A stretch of DNA of 64,000 nt from Methylosinus sp. Ce-a6 (GCF_009811655.1 NZ_BGJX01000003.1:166277-230276); one strand, 5' to 3'. Positions 1 through 10,720 are shown, counted from the stretch's first letter. Numbers and translations are program-made. The notes: generated by a model from the letters alone, not told the origin.

Positions 1-338
1 CCCCGATCGTCGCTCTCCGGCGCGAACCGTTCCGTCGATCCGCCGTTCGAGACGAGCGAGGCGGCCTCCGAAGGATGCCGGCTCAGAAGATAGTCGACGA
101 TCTCGCCGATCGTTCGGCAATCGAAGATGAACGAGCGACGCAGTTCTGGAATCGACCGCTCCAGACGCGCGCTGAACGATACGATTGCGAGAGACTCGAG
201 GCCGAGCTCTTCTATTCGTGATGTTTCACGGATTTCGGCCGCGCTCAATCCCGTGATGTCGCAGATCGAGTCTATGACCCACTCGACGACTGAATGTCTT
301 TCGACATCTGCTACTCGATCCCGACCCGCGCTCGACAT
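1..338 (-). CDS. Acyl carrier protein (partial, 3' end outside window)
   Basis: Read on the minus strand from an ATG at 338 and open to the window edge, about 112 codons. Around residues 40-60 there is an acidic helix followed by ELGLESL, the form of the 4'-phosphopantetheine attachment site (D/E-x-G-x-E/D-S-L), whose Ser would carry the prosthetic group. The later hydrophobic stretch ending in VDYLLSRHP fits the last ACP helix. It lies 44 bp downstream of, and in the same direction as, an SDR gene, so the pair may belong to a fatty-acid, polyketide or peptide pathway. Because the 3' end is missing it could be a stand-alone ACP or the first domain of a larger synthase. ACP identity is an inference from the motif. 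Confidence 0.72.
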   Translation of the reverse strand, partial: MSSAGRDRVADVERHSVVEWVIDSICDITGLSAAEIRETSRIEELGLESLAIVSFSARLERSIPELRRSFIFDCRTIGEIVDYLLSRHPSEAASLVSNGGSTERFAPESDDR

Positions 339-382
339 CCGTGACCTCAGATCTCGTACACAAGAACTTTCGTCGGCCGTTT

Positions 383-1117
383 TTATCCGACGCTCCTCTC
401 GGCGAGGCTGGCGAACTGTCTTTCGAGGATCTTCGGATTGCGCCGCCAGATGGCGGCGACTTGCTTGGCCAATTCGTCGGGCCAAATGTCCTCTTCGCCG
501 CGCTCGACGCATTCGACGACCGTTCGAGCGACGTCCATCGGATCGGCCTTTCGGACGGCGACGCCGTTCGCCATGTCGGTGTCCACGGGGCCGGGATAGA
601 CACCGAAAACTCCGATGCCTCTCGGCGCGAGCTCCGCGCGTATCGTCTGCGTCATCGAATGGGCGGCGGCCTTGGACGCGCTATACGCCCCGGCGTCTGG
701 AGAGCTCGCCAGAGCGGAGACCGAGAGAATATTGACGAATGCGCCGCCGCCGTTGCGCTCGATCACTCCAGCGAAGGCGCGCACGACGCTCAGGCAGCCG
801 AAGAAGTTGACGTCCATGTCGCGTCTCAGGGCGGCGTCGGCCGCGTCGAGCAGGCCGCCGCGAGTCATGGAGCCCGCGTTGTTGATGACGATGTTCACAT
901 CATGCGCGAAACGCGCCGCGGCGGCGACATTCGCCGTATGCGCGACGTCGAGACGGCACGGTATCACGGCTCCGCCGCTGTCGTCCGCATTCGGGCCGTC
1001 GCTTCGCGCCGACGCGTAGATCCGGCGCGCGCCCTTCTCCAACAGACAACGCACGAGCGCTCGACCGAGGCCGCGATTCGCGCCAGTCACGAGAACGACA
1101 TTGTTCGCGATTCTCAT
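383..1117 (-). CDS. Short-chain dehydrogenase/reductase (SDR)
   Basis: A 244-aa protein with the classical SDR fold. The N-terminus has the nucleotide-binding motif TGANRGLG near residue 11, NNAG near residue 86, and a catalytic Ser followed by YSASK near residue 145. The substrate cannot be told. Translation could extend upstream, but the start at 1117 is preferred because the fold begins immediately (MRIANNVVLVTGANRG) and upstream codons overlap the regulatory region. It is divergent from an AraC-family regulator and upstream of the ACP gene, which suggests a regulated two-or-more gene operon in acyl metabolism. The neighbouring regulator probably controls it. Confidence 0.88.
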   Translation of the reverse strand: MRIANNVVLVTGANRGLGRALVRCLLEKGARRIYASARSDGPNADDSGGAVIPCRLDVAHTANVAAAARFAHDVNIVINNAGSMTRGGLLDAADAALRRDMDVNFFGCLSVVRAFAGVIERNGGGAFVNILSVSALASSPDAGAYSASKAAAHSMTQTIRAELAPRGIGVFGVYPGPVDTDMANGVAVRKADPMDVARTVVECVERGEEDIWPDELAKQVAAIWRRNPKILERQFASLAERSVG

Positions 1118-1138
1118 ATTAAAATGACGCCTTCGAGA

Positions 1139-1215
1139 CTGTGCTTCTGCAATGCGACGGACGCTACGACGACAATGAAATGCTCGCCAGCGAAACCTCT
1201 TGCCATTTCGCGCCA
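1139..1215. promoter_or_regulatory. Three-block regulatory element, copy A
   Basis: The SDR/AraC intergenic region contains CTGTGCTTCTG (1139-1149), GCTCGCCAG (1182-1190) and TTGCCATTTCGCGCCA (1200-1215). The same three blocks occur at 2983-3059 with identical distances between block starts (41 and 19 bp for the GTGCTTCTG, GCTCGCCAG and TGCC positions) although the DNA between them differs. GCCA recurs at 16- and 10-bp steps in both. This is the pattern expected of a multi-half-site operator. The adjacent AraC-family protein is the natural candidate to bind it (inference). Confidence 0.6.
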
Positions 1216-1248
1216 CTTGGAGAGAATCGCGCGACACTGAGGAATTGC

Positions 1249-2343
1249 ATGGCTCAAATTGGTTTGACCAAAGCCCGGTCGTTGGGCGCGATCGCAGAGG
1301 CTATCGAGCAGTCCGGCGGCTCGACCACTCGAGTTTTCGCGAAGGCCGAGCTGCCGATCGACTTGTTGCAGGAGCCGGACAAGCTCCTCCTCCTGCGCGA
1401 TCAAGTTCGCCTCTTGGCGTTTGCGGTGGAGGAAATCGGCGATCCGGCGTTGCCGGCCAAATTGTCGAGCAATATCGGCGCGCTCGGGCTCGGTCCGCTC
1501 GGCCGCAGAGTCTGCGCCGCCGCGACGCTCGGGGAAGCCATCGCCTGCGCAGAAGCGGAGACCCCGCGATTGCTGCAAACGGCGACATGGACAGGACTGG
1601 CGAAAGTCGACCGCGGATCGGCGCTATATGGATATCAGATTACCGAGTCGATCGACATCGGGCGGCAGATCAACGAGGTTCTCGCACTCGGTTACCTCCT
1701 CGATGTGGTTCGCTATTTCATGGGGCCGGGCTGGAGGCCGGAGCGGGCGATCGTCACTGGCGCCACCTTGCCGGCTCGCAGCGAGATCGAGGCCGCGTTA
1801 GACTGCGAGGTCGCCTTCGGCGGCCCGACCGCCGGATTGATCCTGCCAGCCGACTGTCTGAAGACCGTCAACCCCACGCCCTACCGATTGATCGAAGATC
1901 CGGACGCGCGCCCAATGCCGATTTACGGAGACTTCGCAGCCTGCGTGGAGCATCTGCTGCTCCTCGGCATGCATGCGGAGAGACCGTCGATCGCGCGGGT
2001 TTCGGGACGCCTGGGGATGTCGCGCCGATCTCTTCAACGGCGACTGACGGAAGAACGCGTGACCTTCGCGGAAATTCAACAGCGTGTGCTTTTAGGAAAA
2101 GCGAAAGAAATGCTCGCCGGGTCCGATCTGTCCATCAATCAGATGGCGTTCGAGCTCGGTTATTCCGACCCCGCCCATTTCAGTCGCGCCTTCCAGAACT
2201 GGGTCGGGGTGCCGCCGAGCACATGGAGACGCGCGAGAAAAGACCCAGATCCGGCGCGATCGCAATGCGGCTTTCGGCTGCACGACAGCAGCCGGACCTC
2301 GAGCCGAAACATGTGCAGCGAAACGAGCGACAATTCCACGTGA
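1249..2343 (+). CDS. AraC-family transcriptional regulator
   Basis: A 364-aa protein. The N-terminal two thirds resembles the arabinose-binding-like sensor domain of the OruR/ArgR-type AraC subgroup (Arabinose_bd, from memory). The C-terminal about 95 residues hold the double helix-turn-helix, including GMSRRSLQRRL and the family signature INQMAFELGYSDPAHFSRAF followed by WVGVPPSTWR. The start at 1249 is chosen because the conserved sensor fold begins there (MAQIGLTKARSLG); reading from 1141 would run through the putative operator. It is divergent from the SDR gene. Its likely targets are that gene and the gene preceded by copy B of the operator. The tail after the HTH is long and low in complexity. 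Confidence 0.9.
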   Translation: MAQIGLTKARSLGAIAEAIEQSGGSTTRVFAKAELPIDLLQEPDKLLLLRDQVRLLAFAVEEIGDPALPAKLSSNIGALGLGPLGRRVCAAATLGEAIACAEAETPRLLQTATWTGLAKVDRGSALYGYQITESIDIGRQINEVLALGYLLDVVRYFMGPGWRPERAIVTGATLPARSEIEAALDCEVAFGGPTAGLILPADCLKTVNPTPYRLIEDPDARPMPIYGDFAACVEHLLLLGMHAERPSIARVSGRLGMSRRSLQRRLTEERVTFAEIQQRVLLGKAKEMLAGSDLSINQMAFELGYSDPAHFSRAFQNWVGVPPSTWRRARKDPDPARSQCGFRLHDSSRTSSRNMCSETSDNST

Positions 2344-2375
2344 CGGCGGTTTCGAAACCTCGCGGAAAGCGGCAG

Positions 2376-2891
2376 TCATTTCGACTGCTCTCCGCTGAAT
2401 CGCTCGACGATTTGTCGCGCTAGATATTTTTCGCAGCGCCGCCAGGATTCGTCGGCGTCGCCGCGAAACGTGACGTGTCGATCATCGACGAGAAGATTTT
2501 TTTCCACATCCACGACTTGCGCTTGCACCCATTGGACGAGCGTGCTCACCTTGTGCACGCCGCCGTAGAGGACGAGCCGCGCGCCGGCTTTTTTCGCCGT
2601 CTCGAACAGCGCCTCCGGAGTCATGCTGCGGGCCGAGCAAGGCGAGGGCCCGCAATCGAGCGCCACCACCTCGAGAGCCGCGGCCGAGCCGAGGCTCCGA
2701 CGCAGCGCGTCGCCGAACGCCCTCAGCCGCGCGTCGTGCTGCGCCCGTTGATCCTGCAGCTCGCCGGAGGTGTCCACGAAGTCGAAATCGAGAACGGCGA
2801 TCGTCGTCGCCGCGGTTTGACCGAAGGCGGGCGCGATCGTCGCGAAGGCGAACGCCATCGCGGCGACGAATGGCTTCAGTGCACGCAGCAT
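2376..2891 (-). CDS. Exported DUF2380/DUF3280-like protein
   Basis: A 171-aa protein with a clear Sec signal peptide (basic MLRALK, hydrophobic core, AFGQ cleavage region near residue 25). The mature part starts with AVLDFDFVDTSGE, a motif I associate with small periplasmic proteins annotated DUF2380 or DUF3280 in methylotrophic alphaproteobacteria; function unknown. A C-terminal segment (KYLARQIVERFSGE) and a central VLYGGVHKVSTLVQWVQA follow that family. Its 3' end is convergent with the AraC gene, 33 bp apart, with an imperfect hairpin (about 2362-2395) that may serve as a shared terminator. The operator-like copy B lies about 90 bp upstream of its start. The family assignment is from memory. 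Confidence 0.75.
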   Translation of the reverse strand: MLRALKPFVAAMAFAFATIAPAFGQTAATTIAVLDFDFVDTSGELQDQRAQHDARLRAFGDALRRSLGSAAALEVVALDCGPSPCSARSMTPEALFETAKKAGARLVLYGGVHKVSTLVQWVQAQVVDVEKNLLVDDRHVTFRGDADESWRRCEKYLARQIVERFSGEQSK

Positions 2892-2982
2892 ATGTATTCT
2901 CCCTCTACGAGCGAGGCCTCGCCTTTGGAAGGCCGGCTGGAGCGCGCCGGCCTCGCCGGCGACTTTCGTATCTGCTCTTCAG

Positions 2983-3059
2983 CTGTGCTTCTGGCGCTCT
3001 ATGCATCGTATTGCGCCGTTCGAGCGCTCGCCAGACGAACGACTTGCCATTTCGCGCCA
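2983..3059. promoter_or_regulatory. Three-block regulatory element, copy B
   Basis: CTGTGCTTCTG (2983-2993), GCTCGCCAG (3026-3034) and TTGCCATTTCGCGCCA (3044-3059). Block order, orientation and spacing equal those of copy A at 1139-1215, while the intervening bases are mostly different. It lies upstream of the minus-strand exported protein ending at 2376 and upstream of the plus-strand damaged ORF beginning near 3143, so either could be the regulated gene. Confidence 0.55.
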
Positions 3060-3142
3060 AGCAAGCCGCCTGAACCGAGCCGCCCAGGATTTGCCGGAGG
3101 CGAGAGACAGTCACGTCTCTGGGCGGTCGCCTTCGCGCGCCA

Positions 3143-3561
3143 GATGGCGGAGGCCCGGGCTCTTCGCCGGCGCCCGGCCGGCTGCGCGACGCGCGCGAGG
3201 CGCTGCTGCGCCGCCATCCGCAGCTCGCGGCGATTTTCGACGTCGAGCAGGGCAGGGCGTCCAGATTCTGCCGCTCGTCGAGGGGCCGCAGGCGCTGCGC
3301 CCTTGGCCTTGGAGCGAGCATCGACTGGAGAGCCTCGGGACGCAGCAGCGCGCGGCGGAACTCGAGAGGATCGAGCTCGAGGAGCTCGCCCGCGCCGTGC
3401 TGCTCATTCACGACATGCAGGACTATTTCCTGCATTATGAGAGGCGCAACCTTTCTGGATGGCTGTCTGAATTCACCCGCATTCAGTCGACTTGGCGCCG
3501 CCTCGGGAATTATGGATGGCGGCGCATGCGCGCCGAGGCGCATCGGAGCCGCCGCGAGTAG
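3143..3561 (+). pseudogene. Frameshifted ORF, unknown function (5-bp tandem duplication)
   Basis: Two plus-strand frames look coding in turn. Up to about 3250 one frame reads RLRDAREALLRRHPQLAAIF then DVEQG. From there another reads VQILPLVEGPQALRPWPW and continues through LEELARAVLLIHDMQDYFLH to a stop at 3559-3561. The switch coincides exactly with the tandem pair AGGGC AGGGC at 3249-3258; removing one copy joins the frames (EQG-VQI). No clear start codon was found for the first part, so its 5' end is uncertain. I do not recognise the family. It may be a decayed gene or a sequencing error. Confidence 0.45.
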
Positions 3562-3610
3562 TCATGAAACCGTCTCTTCGTCGGGATAGGGCGAGCTTAC
3601 ACAAATTCGA

Positions 3611-6214
3611 GTGAATGGAAAGATGCGAAGAAATGTCGATTCGGCGCGCAAAGGCTGGATCGAAGCGTCGAATGTTCGACGGACGGCGATCGTTTCCATC
3701 GTGTCGGCGTCGGGTTTCGCGGGGCTCGGCTACGAGATCGTCTGGACCCGCATGCTGAGCCTCGCGCTCGGCACGGAAATAATGGCCGTGCTCGGCGTGA
3801 TCACGGGGTTTTTCGCGGGCCTCGCGCTCGGCGCCTTCGTTCTCGATCCGCTCATACGATCGGCGCGCTCGCCCTTCCTGGCCTATGCGTTGTTGGAGGC
3901 GGCTATCGGGCTCTGGGGCGTCGCGAGCGTCTGGATGCTTCCCGCCGCCGCGCGCGTCGCGCCCGCCATGCTCGGCGTCGAACCGTCGCCGGCGTCGCTC
4001 TGGGGCGTCGGCTTCGTTCTGCCCGCGCTGCTCCTCCTCCCCGCGACGGCGGCCATGGGCGGAACGCTGAGCGCATTGGCGCGCATGACCGGCGCCGTCA
4101 CGGGCGAGTCACGTTTCTGCGCCGGGGTGTATGGCGCCAACACCGCCGGCGCGGTCATCGGCGCGCTCGCTTCGGCCTTTCTTCTGATGCCGTGGTTAGG
4201 CCTATCGAAAACGCTTCTCTTCCTCGCCGCGATCAACGCTATATGCGCGCTGAGCGCGCTGGCGGCGCATCGGATGGCGGCGGACCGCTCATCGGCGGCG
4301 AAGCCGCCGCCGCCGCGCGCGACGCCGATCGGTCTCGCCGCCGCTCTCTTCGCGACGGGATTCGTCGGCGTCGCCTTCGAGACTCTCATCGTGCGGCTCG
4401 CCGCCCAGGCGTTGCAGGATACGGTCTTCACATTCGCCGGTCTGCTCTCGGCCTATCTCCTCGGCTCTGCCGCGGGCGGTCTGCTCTGGCAGACATTCGG
4501 ACGGAGGGCCGGCGAGTCTGGTCTCGGTTGGCTCCCGGCGGCCGCGGCGCTCGCCTGCCTGTCGACTGCGGCCCTTTCGCCTGTCATCGTCGGCGCAGCG
4601 GGAGGCTCGGAGAATGTCGGCGTGATCGGCGAGCTCGCGGTCGCGCTCGCTCTGTTCATCGCTCCGTCAGTCGCCATGGGAGCGCTGTTCGGCCATTTGA
4701 CTCAGCGCGTGCAAGACGCGCGCGGCTCGATCGGCTGGGCGGTCGGCGTCAACAGTCTCGGAGCGGCGCTCGCGCCGCTCGCCACGTCGCTGATCCTCAT
4801 TCCGACATTCGGCGTGTGGCCCGCCCTCATCCCGGTCGCGCTCGGCTATCTGCTGCTGCTGCCGCTGCGTCGCGCTTCGCTCGCGCCTTTCGCCGCGCCA
4901 GCGGCGTTCGCTGTCGTTCTCTGCGCCCTTCCTTCGCCGTCCTTCGTACGCGCGCCGGCAGGCGGCGCCGTCCTCGCGACGCGTGATGGGCCGATGGTCA
5001 CCGCGAGCGTCGTCGACGACGCCGCGGGCGTCCGCTATTTGGAGATCAACGGCCACTTCCGCATGGGCGGCACGAGCTCGGCGCGGTCCGATTTTCGGCA
5101 GGCGATGCTGCCCCTGCTGCTGCACGCCGCGCCGCGCCGCGCTCTCTTCCTCGGCGTCGGCACGGGCGCGACGCTCGTCGGCGGCGCGATGACGCCCGGC
5201 GTCGAAGCGCAGGGCGTCGAGCTTTCGTCCGAGGTCGTCGAGCTTCTGCCCTGGTTCGCGAACGAGGCGCAGCGGGTCGCCACGCCGAAAGTCGCCGTCG
5301 CCGACGCGAGGCGCTATGTCGTCGCCGATCGCGCCACATATGACGTCGTCGTCGCCGATCTGTTTCATCCGGCATTGGACGGAAGCGGCGCTCTCTACAC
5401 CACCGAGCATTTCGCGGCGACGCGCGAGAGGCTCGCGCCGGGCGGTCTATTCTGTCAATGGCTGCCGCTCTATCAGCTCGACCTGCCGTCTCTGCGCGCG
5501 ATCATTCGCAGCTTTGTCGAAGCCTATCCGCACGCCTCGGCCTGGCTCAATCATTATAGCGTGCGCACGCCGATGCTGGCTCTCGTCGGAAAGCGCGACG
5601 AAGGCGCGCTCGATGTCGAGGCGCTGTCCGCGCGATTGGACGATTCCGCTATGGCCGCTGTCGCGCGGCCGCTGGGCTTCGGCGCGCCGATCGATCTCCT
5701 CGGACAATATCTCGGCGGTCCGCGCGCGCTCGCGGCCTTTGCCGGCGAAGGCCCGCGCAACACGGACGACGAGCCTTTCGTGATCTTCGACGCGCGCCGC
5801 AATGTGCGCGCGCTGACGGCGCCGCCTTGGACGTCGTTGCTCGCCGTCATCCGCGAAATCTCGCCGGATGCGCGCGAGCTTCTGCCCGAGGAAAGAGACG
5901 ACGGACTGCGCGAGCGCCTCGCCTCCTATTGGCGCGCGCGAAATCATTTTCTCGAAGTCGGCGCGGCTCTGCCCGGCGATCCGCGCGGACGCGCGCTCGT
6001 CGACGCCGCGGCGCCGGGACTGCTCGCGACGCTACGGATCAGCCCGGAATTCGAGCCTGCCTATGCGCCGCTGATCGGCATGGCGCGATCGCTGATCGCC
6101 GATGACCGCGACGAGGGGACGCATCTGCTGCGTCGCATCGACGCCGCCGCGCCCCAACGCCGCCTCGCGCGCGAGATGCTGGAGCGCGAAGACGAAGCGA
6201 GTGGCCAGAGATAG
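3611..6214 (+). CDS. Fused MFS-like membrane / spermidine synthase-like protein
   Basis: An 867-aa two-part protein. Residues about 25-440 are strongly hydrophobic with many predicted membrane helices (GYEIVWTRMLSLALGTE near the start is typical of this fusion family). Residues about 470-700 form a Rossmann methyltransferase-like domain of the polyamine-synthase type: FLGVGTGATLVGGA for SAM or dcSAM binding, then DVVVADLFHP and the Tyr-Thr motif LYTTEHF. Many such fusions are annotated 'fused MFS/spermidine synthase' without a demonstrated product. The start may be GTG 3611 or the in-frame ATG at 3623. It ends 16 bp before a convergent oxygenase gene. Enzymatic activity is not established by sequence. 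Confidence 0.88.
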   Translation: MNGKMRRNVDSARKGWIEASNVRRTAIVSIVSASGFAGLGYEIVWTRMLSLALGTEIMAVLGVITGFFAGLALGAFVLDPLIRSARSPFLAYALLEAAIGLWGVASVWMLPAAARVAPAMLGVEPSPASLWGVGFVLPALLLLPATAAMGGTLSALARMTGAVTGESRFCAGVYGANTAGAVIGALASAFLLMPWLGLSKTLLFLAAINAICALSALAAHRMAADRSSAAKPPPPRATPIGLAAALFATGFVGVAFETLIVRLAAQALQDTVFTFAGLLSAYLLGSAAGGLLWQTFGRRAGESGLGWLPAAAALACLSTAALSPVIVGAAGGSENVGVIGELAVALALFIAPSVAMGALFGHLTQRVQDARGSIGWAVGVNSLGAALAPLATSLILIPTFGVWPALIPVALGYLLLLPLRRASLAPFAAPAAFAVVLCALPSPSFVRAPAGGAVLATRDGPMVTASVVDDAAGVRYLEINGHFRMGGTSSARSDFRQAMLPLLLHAAPRRALFLGVGTGATLVGGAMTPGVEAQGVELSSEVVELLPWFANEAQRVATPKVAVADARRYVVADRATYDVVVADLFHPALDGSGALYTTEHFAATRERLAPGGLFCQWLPLYQLDLPSLRAIIRSFVEAYPHASAWLNHYSVRTPMLALVGKRDEGALDVEALSARLDDSAMAAVARPLGFGAPIDLLGQYLGGPRALAAFAGEGPRNTDDEPFVIFDARRNVRALTAPPWTSLLAVIREISPDARELLPEERDDGLRERLASYWRARNHFLEVGAALPGDPRGRALVDAAAPGLLATLRISPEFEPAYAPLIGMARSLIADDRDEGTHLLRRIDAAAPQRRLAREMLEREDEASGQR

Positions 6215-6230
6215 GGCGTCGGTCGCGCTT

Positions 6231-6854
6231 CTATGGCGAGAATTTGATCCGGTAGCCCCAACAATCGAGGCTGTCGGGAATAGCGTTGAAAGCGACCGTC
6301 ACTCTCACATCGCCCTCGTTCTTCGGCACCTCGTGGTAGAGATAGCTCGGAAAAAGAATCAAGTCGCCAGGCTCCGCCACGGGAACCACATATTTTCCGG
6401 CGTTGAACGGTCCCATCGCCGCAGAGCGCGTATGATGGCGGAAGTTGAACTCGAAACCGCCGGGAGGCCGCACGAAAGCGGTTCGGCTGCCCGGATGCGA
6501 AGGCGTCAGATAGAACACGCCCGACGCGAAACTATTGGCGTGCGAATGCAGCGCCTGGCTTCCGCCCGGCTCCAGCACATTCGTCCACATCTCCTTGACG
6601 GTCCATTCGAGTTTTTCGCCGAAGAGGAGCATGCCGAAATCGACGAGCTTGGGAGCCGCGGCCTCGGACAGGCGCCGGAACAATTCGTCGCCGCGCGGGT
6701 CGGCGACTTGCGTGTGAAAGAGCTGGTCCGAGCGGAGATTTTTCTCGATGCGCGCCGTGCCGATCGCGTCCAGCGCCGCATCGACCAGCGCCGGGCTCAA
6801 AATGCCCGGGCACCGCATGAGAGGAATAGGAAAGAGCGGCTCGATCTGATCCAT
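6231..6854 (-). CDS. Putative 2OG-Fe(II) oxygenase (TIGR02466-like)
   Basis: A 207-aa protein. HSHANSFASGVFYL near residue 110 and LILFPSYLYHEVP near residue 175 supply the candidate iron ligands and substrate-pocket context of the small 2OG-Fe(II) oxygenase family known as TIGR02466 (family recalled, not searched). The 'H-x-H/N ... FPS-x-L-x-H-x-V' arrangement is typical. The start at 6854 (MDQIEPLFPIPLM) is preferred over an in-frame Met ten codons upstream. It is convergent with the MFS/spermidine-synthase gene and lies upstream of a membrane-anchored protein gene in the same direction. The substrate is unknown. Confidence 0.8.
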   Translation of the reverse strand: MDQIEPLFPIPLMRCPGILSPALVDAALDAIGTARIEKNLRSDQLFHTQVADPRGDELFRRLSEAAAPKLVDFGMLLFGEKLEWTVKEMWTNVLEPGGSQALHSHANSFASGVFYLTPSHPGSRTAFVRPPGGFEFNFRHHTRSAAMGPFNAGKYVVPVAEPGDLILFPSYLYHEVPKNEGDVRVTVAFNAIPDSLDCWGYRIKFSP

Positions 6855-6911
6855 GCTGTCACACTCCTCGCGGCTCGCGCACATGCGCGGCCGACGCCCG
6901 CTCCCGGAATG

Positions 6912-7412
6912 TCAACGCCTCGTTCTTCCGTGCGCGCTTTTCTCGTCGGTCGTCTTGCCGGCGGGCTCGGTCTTCGCCGGCGTCTCGTCCGGTTGCAAGA
7001 CCTCGATCTTCTCGCCCGGCGTCAGCTCATGGCGCAATTCTCGCACTTCGAGCATCGCGCGCTCCGCCCAATAGAGGCAATCGTCGAACTCGCCATTTCC
7101 GGCTTCGACCATGGACTGATGCAGATGTCGTTCGGCGATATAGCGTGACGGATGCTCGGCCGGCAGCGCATTCGCCGAATTCCGAGCCTCGTCCACCGCG
7201 GCGACGCAATCCTCTCGCGTCGGCTCGTCTTGCGTGGTCGGCAAGGGGGAGTTGGAAGCGTCCGGCGCCGTCGCGGTCGCCGCTGCAGGAGCCTCGGGCG
7301 CGTTCGACGCGGTCGTCGTCGCGGCTTGGCCGCCGTTTGTTTGCGCGCGAAAAGCGAAAACCATGGCGATGACGGCGATGGAGAGGACGACGATCGGGAC
7401 GAGACGAGGCAT
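6912..7412 (-). CDS. Membrane-anchored hypothetical protein
   Basis: About 166 aa. One N-terminal hydrophobic segment (MPRLVPIVVLSIAVIAMVFAF) is followed by an Ala/Thr/Pro-rich linker to about residue 70, then a small folded part with two Cys residues (EDCVAAVDEAR and FDDCLYWAERAM). The second half resembles a helical repeat of the TPR type, and the tail is charged. The likely location is the periplasmic side of the inner membrane. The family is not recognised. The start at 7412 is chosen because the membrane anchor begins there. Confidence 0.6.
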   Translation of the reverse strand: MPRLVPIVVLSIAVIAMVFAFRAQTNGGQAATTTASNAPEAPAAATATAPDASNSPLPTTQDEPTREDCVAAVDEARNSANALPAEHPSRYIAERHLHQSMVEAGNGEFDDCLYWAERAMLEVRELRHELTPGEKIEVLQPDETPAKTEPAGKTTDEKSAHGRTRR

Positions 7413-7467
7413 GGAACGGACGGTCCGGAAAAATAGGAAAACCGGCGGCGTAAGATCGCCGCCGGCG

Positions 7468-7572
7468 CTAGAGCGCATTCGGGCAAATCAGGTCCGAATG
7501 CGCTCCAGACCGATTTGAATTCGCATGTTCTTTTCCGAAAGCGGCTTCGCGCTTTTCGGGAACATGCTCTAG
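7468..7572. repeat. Hyphomicrobiales-type intergenic palindromic repeat
   Basis: A 105-bp unit bounded by inverted CTAGAGC (7468-7474) and GCTCTAG (7566-7572). Inside are two hairpins: GAGCGCATTCGG at 7471-7482 pairing with 7494-7505, and a second around 7523-7566 built on CATGTTC / GAACATG with CCGAAA / TTTTCGG. The second hairpin resembles palindromic units scattered through Rhizobiales genomes (from memory). It lies between the 6912-7412 gene and the PHP gene, near the 3' end of the latter. Confidence 0.7.
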
Positions 7573-7602
7573 GATTGGTGACGGAGCTACGCGCTCGTTT
7601 TC

Positions 7603-9600
<1,998 letters not shown>

Positions 9601-9808
9601 GAAGGCCCCCCAGGATTCTTCTGCGACCCCCGCCCCGTGGGGGTATCGGCGGCGGTATATGAAGCAGAGCCGAAGACAGTAGTGTGACCCTTTTTTTACA
9701 GGAAATGGCTTTTTTGCTCAGTTTCGACTGTGTTTTTTTGCTTGCGCGCGGGTGACAAAGCTCACGCGGCGATGCATAAAGCCGCCGCTATGGCGATACG
9801 AGAATTGC
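9601..9808. promoter_or_regulatory. Divergent intergenic region, PHP gene / PpiC operon
   Basis: About 200 bp separating two divergent transcription units. It contains a GC hairpin ACCCCC-GCCCCGT-GGGGGT (9626-9644) in the PHP leader and T-rich tracts (about 9688-9740). No confident -35/-10 pair could be assigned. Both directions probably start here. Confidence 0.4.
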
Positions 9809-10720
9809 ATGGCGCCCAAAGTGAAGACTCTTTCATTCTCTCTTCTGCAGCGTCTCATGGCCGGGGACGACGACGGCTCGAAAGTCGCTGCGAGCGACGC
9901 GGCCGGCGGCGCTTCGCGATCGAGGGATAGTGCGGCGACGGGATTTCTTCGCGAGCCTCTCGTCCAATTCGCGGCGATCGGCGCTCTCGTCTTTGCGGCC
10001 GACGCCATGTCGCGTCCTGCTGCGAAGGACGAGCGCGTGATCACTGTCGGCAAGGCGCTGCGCCAGTCCTTTATCGACAATTTCGACGAGGACAAGGCGC
10101 GCACGCCGTCAAACGCCGAACTGCAGAAGATGATCGACAGCTGGGTCGCGAGCGAGATTCTCTATCGGGAGGGCAAAGCGCTCGGAGTCGACCGCGGCGA
10201 CGACATGATTCGCGACCGCATCGCCTATAAGCTGCAATTGCTGATCTTCGATCAAATTCGTCTGCCCCAAGCGACCGACGAGCGGCTGCGAGCGTGGTTC
10301 GAAGAAAATCGCGCGCGCTTCGACGAGCCGGAGCGCGTCGGCTTCTATCTCACGCCTCCGACGACCGAGGCGCAGGCGCGGCGCTGGCTCGACGACATCG
10401 GCTCCGGGCGCGACTCGGAAGAGCTCCGCGACAAGACGCGCGCGATCCTCGCGCGGCCCATCGACAGTCTCGCCCCCGCATTCGGGGAAAAGTTTCGCGA
10501 CGCGCTGCTCGAGCTGCCGCAGGGAACATGGGCGAAGCTCGAATCCAAGGAGGGTTGGCACGTCGTCCGCCTCGATTCGCGCCGGCCAGGCGAGCCCGCG
10601 GTCTTCGAAAATTTTCGCGACGAGGTTCTGCGGCTCTGGCGCGCCGACGAGACGCGCGCGCGGGCATGGGAGGCCGTGAATCGGCTGAAAGCATCCTATA
10701 CGGTTCGGATCGAGCCGTGA
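9809..10720 (+). CDS. PpiC-type peptidyl-prolyl cis-trans isomerase
   Basis: About 303 aa from the ATG at 9809 (MAPKVKTL); an upstream in-frame start at 9752 and one at 9857 are also possible. A single hydrophobic anchor (FLREPLVQFAAIGALVFAA) near residue 50 is followed by a SurA/PpiD-like helical part and a rotamase segment (about 200-290) with GFYLTPP, FGEKFRDALLELPQGTW and GWHVVRLDSRRPGE, typical of Rotamase_2 proteins. It probably assists folding in the periplasm. It overlaps the next gene by a GTGA junction, so the two are translationally coupled, and it heads a HupE/UreJ operon. Confidence 0.85.
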   Translation: MAPKVKTLSFSLLQRLMAGDDDGSKVAASDAAGGASRSRDSAATGFLREPLVQFAAIGALVFAADAMSRPAAKDERVITVGKALRQSFIDNFDEDKARTPSNAELQKMIDSWVASEILYREGKALGVDRGDDMIRDRIAYKLQLLIFDQIRLPQATDERLRAWFEENRARFDEPERVGFYLTPPTTEAQARRWLDDIGSGRDSEELRDKTRAILARPIDSLAPAFGEKFRDALLELPQGTWAKLESKEGWHVVRLDSRRPGEPAVFENFRDEVLRLWRADETRARAWEAVNRLKASYTVRIEP

